Notes: generated by a model not told the origin, from the letters alone. Counted from the first letter of the stretch, positions 54,701 to 61,781 are shown. The stretch is DNA of 64,000 bases from Camarhynchus parvulus (GCF_901933205.1 NC_044585.1:8556001-8620000), one strand, 5' to 3'. Program-made: numbers and translations.

Positions 54701-57700
54701 CAGTCTAGTCACAAAGCTAAATCTTTCAATTAGGCTTTGGTTTGAGCCTATAAATATTTGAAATAAATTCAAACAGTGTTTTTCCACCTGAATTTAATCC
54801 CACCCAGCCACTCATAGGAAGATGTGTCTCCCAATCCATCATCCAAATCTTCACCTCCTTGCTTTGCTCACTCCAAATGTGTTCAGTTATCACAAGGATT
54901 TACACAGTGGAAACTTTCATGGTGGAAACACCGGTGGAGCTTCAAGAGCAGCAGCACAAACAGCAGCCACCAGAGCTTTGCTATCAAACTGTGAACACAA
55001 CAGCCTTCCAGTTTCCTATTACTGCTGGGGAACATTCCTTAATCTGTCATTATAGGCTGAGTAATGCTACCTTCCACAGGAGCTTTGGAGACCATTAACC
55101 ACCACGTCGCCGGCTCTTCCATGACACCTTAATCATGTGAGAGGAACACAGGTGTGTGCTTTACACACAGCATGAGTAAAACAGTGACCATAGTTTCAGA
55201 AATGCGGCAAGACAACTCCCTCTAAAAAAAGCCCATGACTGAGGTCTATATTTAGTGGTCAACATTTGCTGGATGTTTCTGTGACCTGCACAGTGGGATA
55301 CTTGGGTGGGGAAGCCAGCATCAAATCAAAGCTCAACACTACAGAACTCTCAACTCTCTACAAACATGGCCATTCTGGTCCACTAAATTCCCAAGCATTT
55401 CCCTACAAAACAACTGGCAGAGGGTGGCTGTGTTTTCATCCTTTCCTCTTCTAGCTCTAAATTAAGCCAGATTCAATCTTCAGTAAGAGTGATTCCCTTC
55501 AACAGATGCGAGGATGCTGACGGAGCAGGACAGCAGGCACCCCATTCTTGTCTGCAGCACAAACAGAAAGAGGATTGCTTGGCAGTTCAGAGAGCTGCAC
55601 TTTACACCCACTCACCAGGCAAGCTGCCAGCTTCGCTAGGAGATGGAATTAAAACAGGGTTTAAGCAGGCAGCCTGACCTCAGGAGAGCAATCTCCCAGA
55701 CACAGAGTGCCTCTTCAGTCATTCCAAGTGCCTCAGTGGAGCCCTGTCTCCTGAGACAGAGCATGTAAACAGCAGTGCCTGAGGAACAGAAGATCCTGCA
55801 TGAGGTGGCACGAGAGGTGGCCAGGCATGAGGTGACACTGCAGCAGCACTGATTCACCCAGCACCACGCTCATCAGAGCACTGCTGCAGCAGAGGTGAGC
55901 AGTGCTGGAGGGCACACAGAAGGACACTGCTGTCCACAGGGGTCCTGGGGGACAGCAGGAGGCACATACACAAGATGCAGAGTAGCATCTGTAGGCTCTG
56001 TGTCAAAAAAAGGGTGATGGTGCAGCCAGCACAGCACATCACAGCCCAGCAGCCACGGCTCTATTGATCACAAGGACTTTCTACACAGCAGCAACACAAG
56101 GCTGTCATTACCTGGCTCTCAAGACCAGCCCAGGGTGACTGATCACTAACCTGAGAAGCATTTGTTCTGCCACCCATGCCTTAATCCATGTGCACAAGAA
56201 AAATCTGCACTGCAAGGACTCTGTGTTCTTTGTCTCCAGGTGATACAGTCATCGCTGCAGAAATATTTTTGGTGAGTCTGTACCAGGTGACTGAGTAAAG
56301 CACTTGTCTCAGCTCATCCCAAACTGGTGAGTATAATAAATCAACCTGTTACCAAGGTGTAGAAAGCAGACCCTCAGGTAACATAGGCTGAGCCAGAAAC
56401 GTCACAGCACAGTGGCTCGTGTGACTTTAACAGCTGTGTTACTGCAACCAGTCCATCCCACCCATCCAGAAACTGGGGGGGCTAAAACCTGACAAAAAAC
56501 CACCTGATATCCACTCAAGCACAGTCATAGCTAGGCTGCTTTAAGAAGCAAGTTCAGCTCACAGTGCACAACTACAGAAAATCTGTCAGTAAAATAATCC
56601 TCCTTATTTCATGCAGGAAAATGCTTTCTAATATCCAAAGCATGGCACGTCCAGATTCAGCAGATATTCTGCCCTAGCACCAACACAGCCACGTAGGAAA
56701 CCTTCAGCTGACACCTATTCAACCTGGGGCAGCTGGCACAGAACAGGGAGGGAAAGACACCCAGAATCTCCCACTGCCCAAAGATCTTAGCTATGTATGC
56801 AGGAACTTCTTCCTAGTGCTGCAAGAAATTTTCTGGCACACAGTGCACCCAGGATTTGACAAGTCCAAGGGTTCCCTTCCTACCATTCAATCTCCTCAGC
56901 TAACCAAGTGGTCTCTGATCACAGATTTAATGTCCTGAGACACAAAAGAAACCAAAGCAAGACCCACACACATGTGCTAAGCTTTCCCTGAGTTGAGCTG
57001 ATCCTGAATCATGGAGACCAGTTTTCCAAGAAACTTTATTTCTATACCAAGTCCTCCGTTGGCAGAAACCACCATTTGTTGTTACTAATTTGTACCTTAA
57101 GGAACAAGGGCTCATTTGGCTGTTGTCAGAGTAAAAGGATTTCTGGTGCCCAGATGTCCCTCTGGAGCACTCTGCTCCTCTTTGCTGCAGACTGGGGACC
57201 CCAACAAGCCAGCTGAGGGGTCAGGGAGTGATCAGCAGCAACTCATACACCCCACACATGGTGGAATACAGCTTTTACTGTCTGCCAAACACCCCCTGTG
57301 CCTAGGAAAAACCCACACCACAACTCCATACTGACACTGAACAGACAGCACTTTTAGAAATGTGGTACAATAAGATTTATCCTCTTTTTGAGCAGGGGTT
57401 CTTGCATTAGGCTCCTAAACTATTAACATCACCTCTCATTAATATGAGAGCACATATAATGGGAATATGCATATTTCATTTTGTGAGCCATTCTCATGTA
57501 CTGATGCTGTTCTAAGGACTCCAGCAAGGGGATCCAGAAAAGTCCAGTCACTGCATTTCTATGGATTAAACATTCATCAGAATCATTTATTCCTAGGAAG
57601 TTCCTTATTTTGTCATTATTTATGAACCAATATCACAAAGATCTGTGAAATGAGAAGGAACACAGCAATCTTCCCTGGATTTGAAGGATAAATTAAGGGT

Positions 57701-60700
57701 GAGAGCTGCTTGTCAGTGCTAAACGTCAGCACTGCAAATGTTTGTCTGGAGCAAATCTAGCCTTACATCAAAAATCTCATGTTGTGAGAGGCCTGGCTAA
57801 CATGAGTTTTTAACCAGGAAAATGCAAATGAAAGCATCATTGGGTGTAATCACTCGCTTACAGCCACTGTGGTTTTGGTAACCATTTCCTTGTGTGCAAG
57901 AAACACACGAGTAAAAGTCAGAGTCACTGTTGACAGGCAGTGCAGAGGAAGGGAGGACACAAAATGCAATGACAGACAAAGCTACAGGGCAACAATAAGT
58001 TTCACAGGAAGTATTTTTTTCCCTTTTGCTCTGTGTGGTAATGCAAGAATAAACATCTTCTATTTTAGAAAGCCTACAAGTAAGGATTCAATTAACTGCA
58101 AATATGGTATTTTTGAGGATAAATATACACGCAGCTTTGAATGAAGCTCCTGATCTGGTATCAGAGGAGCAATGTAAGTAGTAGTCTTTTCCAGAAAGTA
58201 AGGAAAGGTGGGCAGAAGCCAGCCTTCCACAGACCTGCACTTTTACCTTTGCAGATAATTTACTCTCACACAACCCCTAAGCAGACACAGAGCAAGGCCA
58301 AACACTCAGACACACTAAACACACAACATATGTGGGTTAACTGCAGCAGACTGTCTGGTAATAGATCACCTCACACCAGAGGAGAGTCCACACCCAATGC
58401 CCCCTAAATAATCTCATTTTCTCTGAGAAATCAAATTACCCAGGTCATACAAGGACTCTATGACAAAGCTGGTAACTAAGCACAAACCTGGGCATGACTT
58501 GAGCCCTGGACCATTTTTAAGTTCCTGTTTTGTGGTATCTTACATAGCTTCTTGCTAAAATCTCACCAGACTACACTGCTAAACACAGAATTTGATAAAG
58601 CTTATCACAAAAGGAGAAAACCACATTTCTATAATTGCAACAGTGATGAAATTGCTCCTTTTGCAGAAAATGTCTTTGAGTCGCTTCCTACTCAGCAATA
58701 ACTTGAAGCAGGGAGAGGAATCTAACAAAAGTGTTTAAAGATCTCAGTCAGCATAAATACTTCATACAAATGCTAACTATGGAGTGCAGGAGCAGCCAGT
58801 CACTCTCTCAAGTGAAAAGTTATTAAGCAAATTAGGAAGGTACAGAGAATGAAAAAAAAAAACCAACAAACAAAACCACCCAAACCATGAGATCTAGTGC
58901 TTCAAGCGGGCTGTGCCCACAGGAAGCTTTCCCAGCTACTCTGCAGCGCTCATCAGCCCAAAGGCTGCTTTGCCAGATCAGCTCAGGAGCAGAGCACAGC
59001 TATGAAAGGAGATTTCCCAGCAGCAATTCTGCTCTCCAGGGCAGCCCTGCAGAGCCCCCCGCTCCAGGAGGGAGGGATCCGGGGCTGTCCCAGCTCCGGG
59101 GCTGCAGCACACCGGGTGACAGAGGCGGACTACAGCACCCAGCAGGCACCGCCGGCCGGGCTGGCTCTCACCGCCGGGGCTGACGCGGAGCCACCGGAGC
59201 CAATCCACGGCACAAGGAGGAATGTCAACAAACACGGCGGCCTGCGGGACGCGTGATACCGGGGACAGGGCAGGACACGGCCGATAAGCCACGCCAGGGC
59301 CGGCCGGGGGTGGTCACACAGCGCTCACCCACCCTGGACCGCAGCCCCTCATCCAGCAGCACCGCCTGCACCAGAGCCCCTCATCCTCCAGCACCGCCTT
59401 TCCATCCCGCAGCGTTATTTTTTAAAAGCATTCACAAACAGCAAAGAAAACTTGCCCCGTTATCAAGCAGGATTTAACAAATAATCAAGGGGGAAAAAAT
59501 AAATTTAGAACTGGATGGTTCGCGTTTCGCAGCAGATCGGTTTTAGCCCCTCTAGATTAGATCTTCAGGGCTGGCTTTGAAGGAAAAATGTCTGCTGCAA
59601 TTTTTAACACTTAGTGACGACCACAAGGACAACAGAAAAATGCAAATTAAAATCCTCTGGAGCTAAGACAATCATATGCTACAAAGTCATGCTTGCACTA
59701 TTTTTACGTGGCCTAGGAAAAAGACATTTTCTCAGGGAGTGTATCCAGACCAGAGAAATAAAATAAAGAAGTGGGCATGCCAAAAATAACTACTGTTAAT
59801 TTTATTTCTAACATTTTGAGAACTTAAAAGCTTCCAGCACAGGCATATTCACCACACTGCATTTCACTGTGTAACATCCTGGAGCAGAAGCTCCCACCTC
59901 AACTCCCAACTGCACATGAGTTGTCTGGTCCAGCCAACAACTAACACATGATCTGGTATGTTTGTTTATCTTTCCATAACTTATCAGGAGGCTTTCTCTT
60001 CCCCCTCCTCCCCCCACCCCGAGTACACATCAGAATACAAACACTTGTTAAAAAGTGAAATTTCACAAACTCCATTCAACTTTTCCCAAATTTAGAGTGC
60101 TTTGACATAATTGAATGTATTTACCTGGAAGTCATACAAGGCAACAATGTTTTCATGTTTCAATTCCTAGAAAAAGTAAAAAAAAAAATATCATAAGCTA
60201 GGCGCAACAAAGGGCATATAGAATAAAGACTGAAGAAAATAAGTCAGTCTGCCTTTACCTTAAGAATTTTTATTTCCTTGCCTAGCAGTGTTTGTGATTT
60301 TGCAAGGTTCTTCTTGTTAATACATTTCACAGCCACTTCCAGCTCAGGTTTCTGAAACAGTACATAAATAACACAAACAAATGTAAATTTCACCATTCAT
60401 CCACAATAGGATAAGCAACCTCCTAACAGATTACAAATCCTACTGAAAGAAGTGTCTTGCAGCACCGGTAAAGGCCTCTCACTTCACATCCTAATGCCTT
60501 CTCCCTACTTGTTCAGACTTGCCCTTTCCCGAATTATGCTTGTCAGCCCAAGGTTTAGGTTTTGTTACTACTTCATACAATGATTATCCTCTTATTTAAT
60601 CACTAGAAATAAAAGCACTGTGGGAGCCGTGGCTTATCCCAAGCACTAATGATGGAAAATCCACTGCCGGATTGGTTTCCTTTTATTCACCAGTAAGAGA

Positions 60701-61231
60701 TTTCTCCTCCTCCTTGAAAAATTAAGTGGAGAAGGAGAGGACTTCACAGACACACACACACAAAAATCCCAAACAAAGTAAAGAGTTCCTTTCATAGATA
60801 GTGTGTAGGGATTTTTTTCCTCCCTTGTTTTGGAGGTGGGGACGGGTTTTGAGTGGATCTGGGAGGCAGCTGACGGCCTCCCAGCCCCAAGGTGAAGCCA
60901 CCTGCCCGGCTCCTGCCGGGACACACATCTGCTTGGAAGGAACTCCAAGGAGAACAATAAGAAATAAAAATAAGCACACCAAGCCCGGGGTGATGCCCAG
61001 GTTGGCAAGAGCCGCCGCTTGCGGCGGGGATGCGGCGACCGGGGCGCGCTGCCCCCAGCTCGGCCCAGAGCAGGAAATAAATAAATAAATAAATGAAAAG
61101 CAGAAGCGGGGAGGGTGGAAATAAAAAGCAGGGATTCTCACCTCTTTGTGCCTGCCTTTGAAGACGACGGCGAAGGCTCCGTGCCCGATCAGGTCCTTCC
61201 TGCTGAACTCAAACTTTCCCACCGTCTCCAT
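534..61231 (-). CDS. ULK1: ULK1, autophagy-initiating Ser/Thr kinase (20 exons, 3' end outside window)
   Basis: ULK1 is the catalytic subunit of the cytosolic ULK1-ATG13-FIP200-ATG101 complex. It starts autophagosome formation and integrates AMPK and TORC1 signals. Twenty exons join in frame to 683 codons plus two bases. Kinase domain is about residues 9-271: glycine loop at 16-24, ATP-binding Lys39, HRD Asp131, DFG Asp158, activation-loop Thr173, APE 182-184. Each lies seven residues before its human counterpart because the N-terminus is shorter. A Ser/Pro-rich disordered linker follows, with the LC3-interacting core FVMV at 355-358 and RLHSAP (Ser552, matching human Ser555). The paralogue ULK2 was considered, but the N-terminus [19 protein letters not shown] and the linker follow ULK1. 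The C-terminal ATG13-binding region (roughly the last 300 residues), the stop codon and the 3' UTR lie left of the window. All splice sites are GT-AG. Identification is from remembered family sequence, not a search. Confidence 0.97.
719..1274 (-). other. ULK1 intron 19
   Basis: A 556-bp GT-AG intron. Nothing else recognised. Confidence 0.9.
1275..1537 (-). CDS. ULK1: ULK1 exon 19, residues 535-622, AMPK/14-3-3 region
   Basis: It encodes [14 protein letters not shown] and on to [15 protein letters not shown]. Ser552 in RLHSAPNL corresponds to the human AMPK site Ser555, a 14-3-3 docking site. The acceptor is GCCCTCCAG, the donor GTGTGC, ending in phase 0. Confidence 0.96.
1538..2112 (-). other. 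ULK1 intron 18
   Basis: 575 bp. Nothing else recognised. Confidence 0.9.
2113..2196 (-). CDS. ULK1: ULK1 exon 18, residues 507-534
   Basis: It encodes [11 protein letters not shown], then [17 protein letters not shown] is the conserved ULK anchor and the rest is variable. The acceptor is CCCTCACAG. The donor GTGCGT is weaker than its neighbours but in frame. Confidence 0.9.
2197..3019 (-). other. ULK1 intron 17
   Basis: 823 bp. Nothing else recognised. Confidence 0.9.
3020..3171 (-). CDS. ULK1: ULK1 exon 17, residues 456-506
   Basis: It encodes [15 protein letters not shown] and on to [16 protein letters not shown], matching human RRSGSTSPLGF and KMSLGGGRPYTPSPQ. The linker contains several basic and proline-directed phosphosite contexts. 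The acceptor is CCTCTAAG, the donor GTAAGA. Confidence 0.95.
3172..6950 (-). other. ULK1 intron 16
   Basis: 3.8 kb. It contains the CR1 fragment at 6,481-6,850. Otherwise nothing recognised. Confidence 0.9.
6481..6850 (+). mobile_element. CR1 LINE fragment (3' part)
   Basis: Inside ULK1 intron 16. It has GTTAGCCTGGAGAAGAGGAG, ACCTTATTGCTCTCTACA, then ACTGGACATGGCACTTGGTG and GATGATCTAGGAGGTCTC, ending in the ATTCTGTGACTCTGTG octamer-like tail typical of avian CR1. It is 5'-truncated. An A/C-rich low-complexity stretch (6,435-6,480) precedes it. Confidence 0.93.
6951..7076 (-). CDS. ULK1: ULK1 exon 16, residues 414-455
   Basis: It encodes [20 protein letters not shown], then [15 protein letters not shown]. 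The block VPIPVPTQ and the NYxRIE stretch are shared by ULK1 and ULK2. The acceptor is TTCCCACAG, the donor GTAAGTG. Confidence 0.96.
7077..10836 (-). other. ULK1 intron 15
   Basis: 3.8 kb. It contains plus-strand open frames of 177 and 158 codons (7,891-8,424 and 9,861-10,337) with no recognisable domain, taken as chance. Nothing else recognised. Confidence 0.85.
10837..10926 (-). CDS. ULK1: ULK1 exon 15, residues 384-413
   Basis: It encodes [20 protein letters not shown], then PYSSSPSPS. This is proline-directed phosphorylation-rich linker matching human [20 protein letters not shown]. The acceptor is TTTCCTCAG, the donor GTAAGA. Confidence 0.95.
11222..11282 (-). CDS. ULK1: ULK1 exon 14, residues 364-383
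   Basis: It encodes [19 protein letters not shown] and aligns with human DLVAEAPSAKPPPDSLMCS. The acceptor is TTCCTCAG, the donor GTAAGA. It ends with GG, joining G of exon 15. Confidence 0.94.
11283..12518 (-). other. ULK1 intron 13
   Basis: 1.2 kb of AT-rich sequence. Nothing recognised. Confidence 0.9.
12519..12681 (-). CDS. ULK1: ULK1 exon 13, residues 310-363, with LC3-interacting motif
   Basis: It encodes [10 protein letters not shown], then [17 protein letters not shown]. The acidic DTDD followed by FVMV is the LC3/GABARAP-interacting region. The donor is GTAAGG. The acceptor is a tandem NAGNAG (TAGCAG). I use the downstream AG so that the exon starts with SLGEM as in human. Using the upstream AG would extend it to 12,684 and add one Gln. 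Confidence 0.94.
12682..14697 (-). other. ULK1 intron 12
   Basis: 2.0 kb ending at the tandem TAGCAG acceptor. Nothing else recognised. Confidence 0.9.
14698..14786 (-). CDS. ULK1: ULK1 exon 12, residues 280-309, serine-rich linker
   Basis: It encodes [20 protein letters not shown], then HLASPP, nearly identical to the human linker start. The serine run uses mixed TCT, AGT, TCC, AGC and TCA codons, so it is not a simple triplet repeat. The acceptor is GGTTTTAG, the donor GTAAGTA, with phase 0 at the donor. Confidence 0.95.
17060..17117 (+). mobile_element. Possible old CR1 3'-end fragment
   Basis: Within intron 11, AAGGTCCCCTCCAGCC followed by TTGGTTCTGTGATT resembles the last 40-50 bp of a plus-oriented CR1 (AGGTCC, then CCAACC, then TTCTGTGATT). 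It is short and diverged, and could be coincidence. Confidence 0.4.
18474..18502 (-). terminator. Poly(A) signal AATAAA with GT-rich downstream element
   Basis: On the minus strand AATAAA (18,502-18,497) is followed about 15-25 bases on by the likely cleavage zone, then by a T/G-rich run (TGTCTAGTC, then GTCGTCTGTTTGTAG). This is the canonical layout of a cleavage and polyadenylation site. It lies inside ULK1 intron 11, so use of it would end a transcript prematurely. Confidence 0.45.
18480..19176 (-). other. Candidate 3' UTR of the intron-11 transcript
   Basis: Between the TAG at 19,177 and the AATAAA at 18,497-18,502 the minus strand becomes progressively AT-rich, with TTTGTTTGTTTGTTTATTTA and AT-rich elements near the end. 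This is like the tail of a vertebrate 3' UTR. There is no plus-strand oligo-T at the end, so it does not look like a recent poly(A)-tailed retrocopy. Confidence 0.4.
19177..19546 (-). pseudogene. Unidentified coding-like segment nested in ULK1 intron 11 (frame broken once)
   Basis: I do not recognise this protein. On the minus strand, 19,546-19,382 is open for 55 codons (starts [17 protein letters not shown], ends VSAPAKCQ) and meets TGA at 19,379-19,381. One base over, 19,380-19,177 is open for 67 codons (starts [16 protein letters not shown], includes [11 protein letters not shown] and [16 protein letters not shown]) to a TAG. Both blocks have strongly gene-like codon use (CTG, GTG, AAG, GAG favoured) and amphipathic, globular-protein composition, unlike surrounding intron. 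A single-base offset separates them. A good polypyrimidine-AG acceptor precedes 19,546. It could be a decayed gene copy, a nested gene with a sequencing indel, or part of an alternative ULK1 last exon. Confidence 0.5.
19504..20124 (-). CDS. Open frame upstream of the intron-11 coding-like segment (hypothetical)
   Basis: A 206-codon minus-strand frame starting [18 protein letters not shown], in a locally GC-richer part of intron 11. It is Pro/Arg-rich at first. Around [15 protein letters not shown] and [15 protein letters not shown] it looks more protein-like. It is in the same frame as the 67-codon block at 19,380-19,177, while the 55-codon block between them lies in another frame. No domain recognised. 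A frame this long is unusual but not impossible by chance in a stop-poor region. Confidence 0.25.
   Translation of the reverse strand: MHSGDRPAGKKRRFWFRGAFKAARALNPPVPAGCGASPGKQGRKGLWPYRAAPEPAQLQAPAVLRGKSPLECDPPVGRRSPPQDVLTCPPAHLLPPAIPLLHWPGEQKTPEKQERVLLTWPRFPTCAQLLCRNQRCHYEQENVAQPLPPAAPRLMVWGQGPRKKAPSQEGKAYANPRPLCHPADPRLRTYVHSLEPSPGRRDCYWF
21066..21116 (-). CDS. ULK1: ULK1 exon 11, residues 263-279, end of kinase domain
   Basis: It encodes [17 protein letters not shown], the closing helix of the kinase domain (PFL motif at 269-271). The acceptor follows a T-rich tract (TTTTTTTCAG), the donor is GTAAGT. It leaves one base (T), so any downstream exon must enter in phase 1. That matters for the alternative last-exon idea in intron 11. 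Confidence 0.95.
21117..23996 (-). other. ULK1 intron 10
   Basis: 2.9 kb. Nothing recognised. Confidence 0.9.
23997..24079 (-). CDS. ULK1: ULK1 exon 10, residues 235-262
   Basis: It encodes [20 protein letters not shown], then HKDRMDF. This is the helix-H/I part of the C-lobe, with the kinase-conserved Arg in RMDF. The acceptor is AATCCTAG, the donor GTAAGG. Confidence 0.96.
24080..27745 (-). other. ULK1 intron 9
   Basis: 3.7 kb. A 183-codon plus-strand frame at 24,807-25,358 overlaps a 142-codon minus frame and resembles nothing known. Otherwise nothing recognised. Confidence 0.88.
27746..27804 (-). CDS. ULK1: ULK1 exon 9, residues 216-234 plus two bases
   Basis: It encodes [19 protein letters not shown] in the kinase C-lobe. 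The acceptor is CCCCACAG, the donor GTAAGA. The two trailing bases AA join C of exon 10 to give Asn235. Confidence 0.96.
31651..31670. repeat. Poly(A)-rich tract
   Basis: A 13-base A run followed by GAAAGA, in intron 8. Confidence 0.8.
32741..32851. repeat. Tandem duplication, period 60 bp, two copies
   Basis: CTCATGGTGCTCAATCACCT through CTCTTCTCCTAAAAG (32,741-32,790) recurs with few changes at 32,801-32,851. A partial CTCCCAAAAG just before the first copy suggests a third, decayed unit. It lies in intron 8. Confidence 0.85.
35053..35154 (-). CDS. ULK1: ULK1 exon 8, residues 182-215
   Basis: It encodes [20 protein letters not shown] and on to TGKAPFQ. It has the APE motif, the helix-F Asp-Leu-Trp-Ser and the structural core of the C-lobe. 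The acceptor is CCCCAAAAG, the donor GTGAGT, phase 0 on both sides. Confidence 0.97.
35155..37287 (-). other. ULK1 intron 7
   Basis: 2.1 kb. Nothing recognised. Confidence 0.9.
37288..37361 (-). CDS. ULK1: ULK1 exon 7, residues 157-181 (DFG and activation loop)
   Basis: It encodes [12 protein letters not shown], then [13 protein letters not shown]. It contains the metal-binding Asp158 of DFG and Thr173, the autophosphorylation site equivalent to human Thr180. The acceptor is CTTTGCAG, the donor GTAAGTG. Confidence 0.97.
37362..39070 (-). other. ULK1 intron 6
   Basis: 1.7 kb with one A-rich tract. Nothing else recognised. Confidence 0.9.
38220..38244. repeat. A-rich low-complexity tract
   Basis: A runs with CAAAAC interruptions in intron 6. 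Confidence 0.8.
39071..39244 (-). CDS. ULK1: ULK1 exon 6, residues 99-156 (catalytic loop)
   Basis: It encodes [20 protein letters not shown], then [18 protein letters not shown]. The catalytic loop has the proton acceptor Asp131 and Asn136. It ends at IRIKI plus one base of Ala157. The acceptor is CCTTGCCAG and the donor GTAAGG. The segment [14 protein letters not shown] is the ULK-specific insert before DFG. Confidence 0.97.
39245..45874 (-). other. ULK1 intron 5
   Basis: 6.6 kb. It contains an odd stretch rich in TTAGG/CCTAA-like words (39,680-39,910) and an A-rich tract at 42,077. Otherwise nothing recognised. Confidence 0.88.
42077..42117. repeat. A-rich low-complexity tract
   Basis: A runs of up to 17 bases interrupted by CCC, in intron 5. 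It could be the degenerate tail of an old insertion, but no recognisable element lies beside it. Confidence 0.85.
45875..45911 (-). CDS. ULK1: ULK1 exon 5, residues 87-98 plus one base
   Basis: A 37-bp micro-exon encoding [12 protein letters not shown], the hinge and start of helix D. The acceptor is TGTTTGCAG and the donor a strong GTAAGTAC. The last base (A) joins CT of exon 6 to make Thr99. Confidence 0.95.
45912..46700 (-). other. ULK1 intron 4
   Basis: 789 bp between two micro-exons. Nothing else recognised. Confidence 0.9.
46701..46733 (-). CDS. ULK1: ULK1 exon 4, residues 76-86
   Basis: A 33-bp micro-exon encoding [11 protein letters not shown], the strand running to the kinase hinge. 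It lies between TCCCTAG and GTGAGTG, phase 0. It is separated from exon 3 by the largest intron of the window (13.4 kb). Confidence 0.95.
58852..58880. repeat. A-rich/CAAA tract beside the intron-3 CpG patch
   Basis: A run, then ACCAACAAACAAAACC, about 150 bp left of the GC-rich patch in intron 3. Confidence 0.75.
59030..59420. promoter_or_regulatory. Isolated CpG-rich patch in ULK1 intron 3
   Basis: About 700 bp downstream of exon 3 the sequence turns GC-rich with many CpGs (GCCGGCCGG, GACGCGG, GGACGCGTG and others), while both flanks are ordinary AT-rich intron. It contains a CCAAT box in good context (GAGCCAATCC at about 59,197) and a ZNF143-type motif. This suggests an internal promoter or unmethylated regulatory element, with either strand possible. 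Confidence 0.5.
59129..59148 (+). promoter_or_regulatory. ZNF143/THAP11-type motif
   Basis: ACTACAGCACCCAGCAGG closely matches the known SBS/Ronin promoter motif ACTACAAYTCCCAGMATGC (ACTACA, then CCCAG, with the same spacing). Such motifs are usually found close to transcription starts. Confidence 0.5.
60125..60166 (-). CDS. ULK1: ULK1 exon 3, residues 62-75
   Basis: A 42-bp exon encoding [14 protein letters not shown], the beta-4 region of the kinase N-lobe. The acceptor is TTTTTCTAG, the donor GTAAAT, phase 0. Too short for an ordinary ORF scan, it was found by family homology and by both splice sites. Confidence 0.95.
60259..60351 (-). CDS. ULK1: ULK1 exon 2, residues 31-61
   Basis: It encodes [10 protein letters not shown] and on through [10 protein letters not shown]. 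It holds the catalytic Lys39 in VAVK and the start of helix C, including the KEIKILK stretch. The acceptor is CTGTTTCAG, the donor GTAAAG, and the phase is 0 at both ends. The intron to exon 3 is only 92 bp. Confidence 0.96.
60744..60763. repeat. (CA)n microsatellite, short
   Basis: A short CACACA run in intron 1. Confidence 0.8.
61075..61094. repeat. (AAAT)n microsatellite
   Basis: Five AAAT units on the plus strand in intron 1, close to the exon 1 donor. Confidence 0.9.
61142..61231 (-). CDS. ULK1: ULK1 exon 1 (coding part), residues 1-30
   Basis: It starts at an ATG in a good Kozak context (G at -3, G at +4) and begins [14 protein letters not shown]. It contains the glycine-rich ATP loop GHGAFAVVF and ends after GRHKE at a GTGAGA donor. 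Human ULK1 has about seven extra residues before TETVGKF. Here the ATG replaces that Thr codon, and the codons just upstream (R-S-A) do not resemble the human extension, so this is the natural start. Confidence 0.96.
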
Positions 61232-61286
61232 GGCGCTGCGCCGGGAGGTCCCGGGGGCCGGCGGCGAGGCTGCGGCCGGGACGGCT

Positions 61287-61535
61287 TCAGAGCTGCAAAG
61301 GGACGAGGAGGAGGAGGAGGATGGCGGTGATGAAGGAGCTGCCTTTAAAGAAAATTAAACCTCTCCCAATCCAAACACGACGGGGGTACCCCCCGCCACC
61401 GCCCCCCTCGGAGCGGTCGGGAGCCGGAGCAGCCCCGCTCCCGCCGGCCCCGGCAGCTCCGCGCCGGGCTGCGCTGCCCACCTCGCCCTCGTCCATGGGC
61501 TGTCTCTTCCTGCCGAGCGGCCGGGAGCCGGGCAT
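61287..61535 (-). other. Candidate upstream ORF in ULK1 leader
   Basis: On the minus strand an ATG at 61,535 (A at -3) opens 82 codons and stops at 61,287, 55 bp before the ULK1 start. A second in-frame ATG lies at 61,496. The predicted product starts MPGSRPLGRK and ends in a hydrophobic [12 protein letters not shown]. It matters only if transcription starts upstream of 61,535. In a CpG island, open frames of this length are common by chance. Confidence 0.3.
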
Positions 61536-61704
61536 TGTCAGCGGCCGGGGCGAAGCTGGCTCCTCAGCAGCGGGCTCCTCAGCAGCGGGCCTCCCCCATC
61601 TCCTCCTCGGGCCGGGCCGGCGCGGCTCGTTGGGCCCCGCTTCAGGCGGGGCTCCCCATGCCGAGCCCCAGCCCCCCCGCCGGCAGGCGCGGCTTCGCCG
61701 AGAG

Positions 61705-61781
61705 TCCACCTTAAGCGCGATCCACCTTAACGCCCAGTCCGCCTCACGGCAGCGCTCCACCTTAAGCGCGATCCACCTTAA
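61705..61781. repeat. 26-bp perfect direct repeat with four TCCACCTTAA units
   Basis: Two identical 26-bp copies lie at 61,705-61,730 and 61,756-61,781. Each is TCCACCTTAA, then GCGCGA, then TCCACCTTAA. The 10-mer therefore occurs four times with even spacing within each pair. It lies inside the CpG-rich leader or promoter. The CACCT core resembles paired ZEB/Snail-type sites, but that is inference. Confidence 0.85.

Larger units (their letters stand above)
46734..60124 (-). other. ULK1 intron 3 (13.4 kb)
   Basis: By far the longest intron. Apart from the CpG-rich patch at 59,030-59,420 and an A-rich tract beside it, I see no exons, RNA genes or mobile elements that I can name. Confidence 0.88.
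60352..61141 (-). other. ULK1 intron 1
   Basis: 790 bp. Its 5' part is still GC-rich, continuing the CpG island, and it contains the AAAT and CA microsatellites. Confidence 0.9.

Noticed and set aside
534..61231. Identity as ULK2
   Set aside because: Exon 1 (ETVGKFEF rather than EVVGDFEY), the [13 protein letters not shown] linker, [11 protein letters not shown] and [11 protein letters not shown] all follow ULK1.
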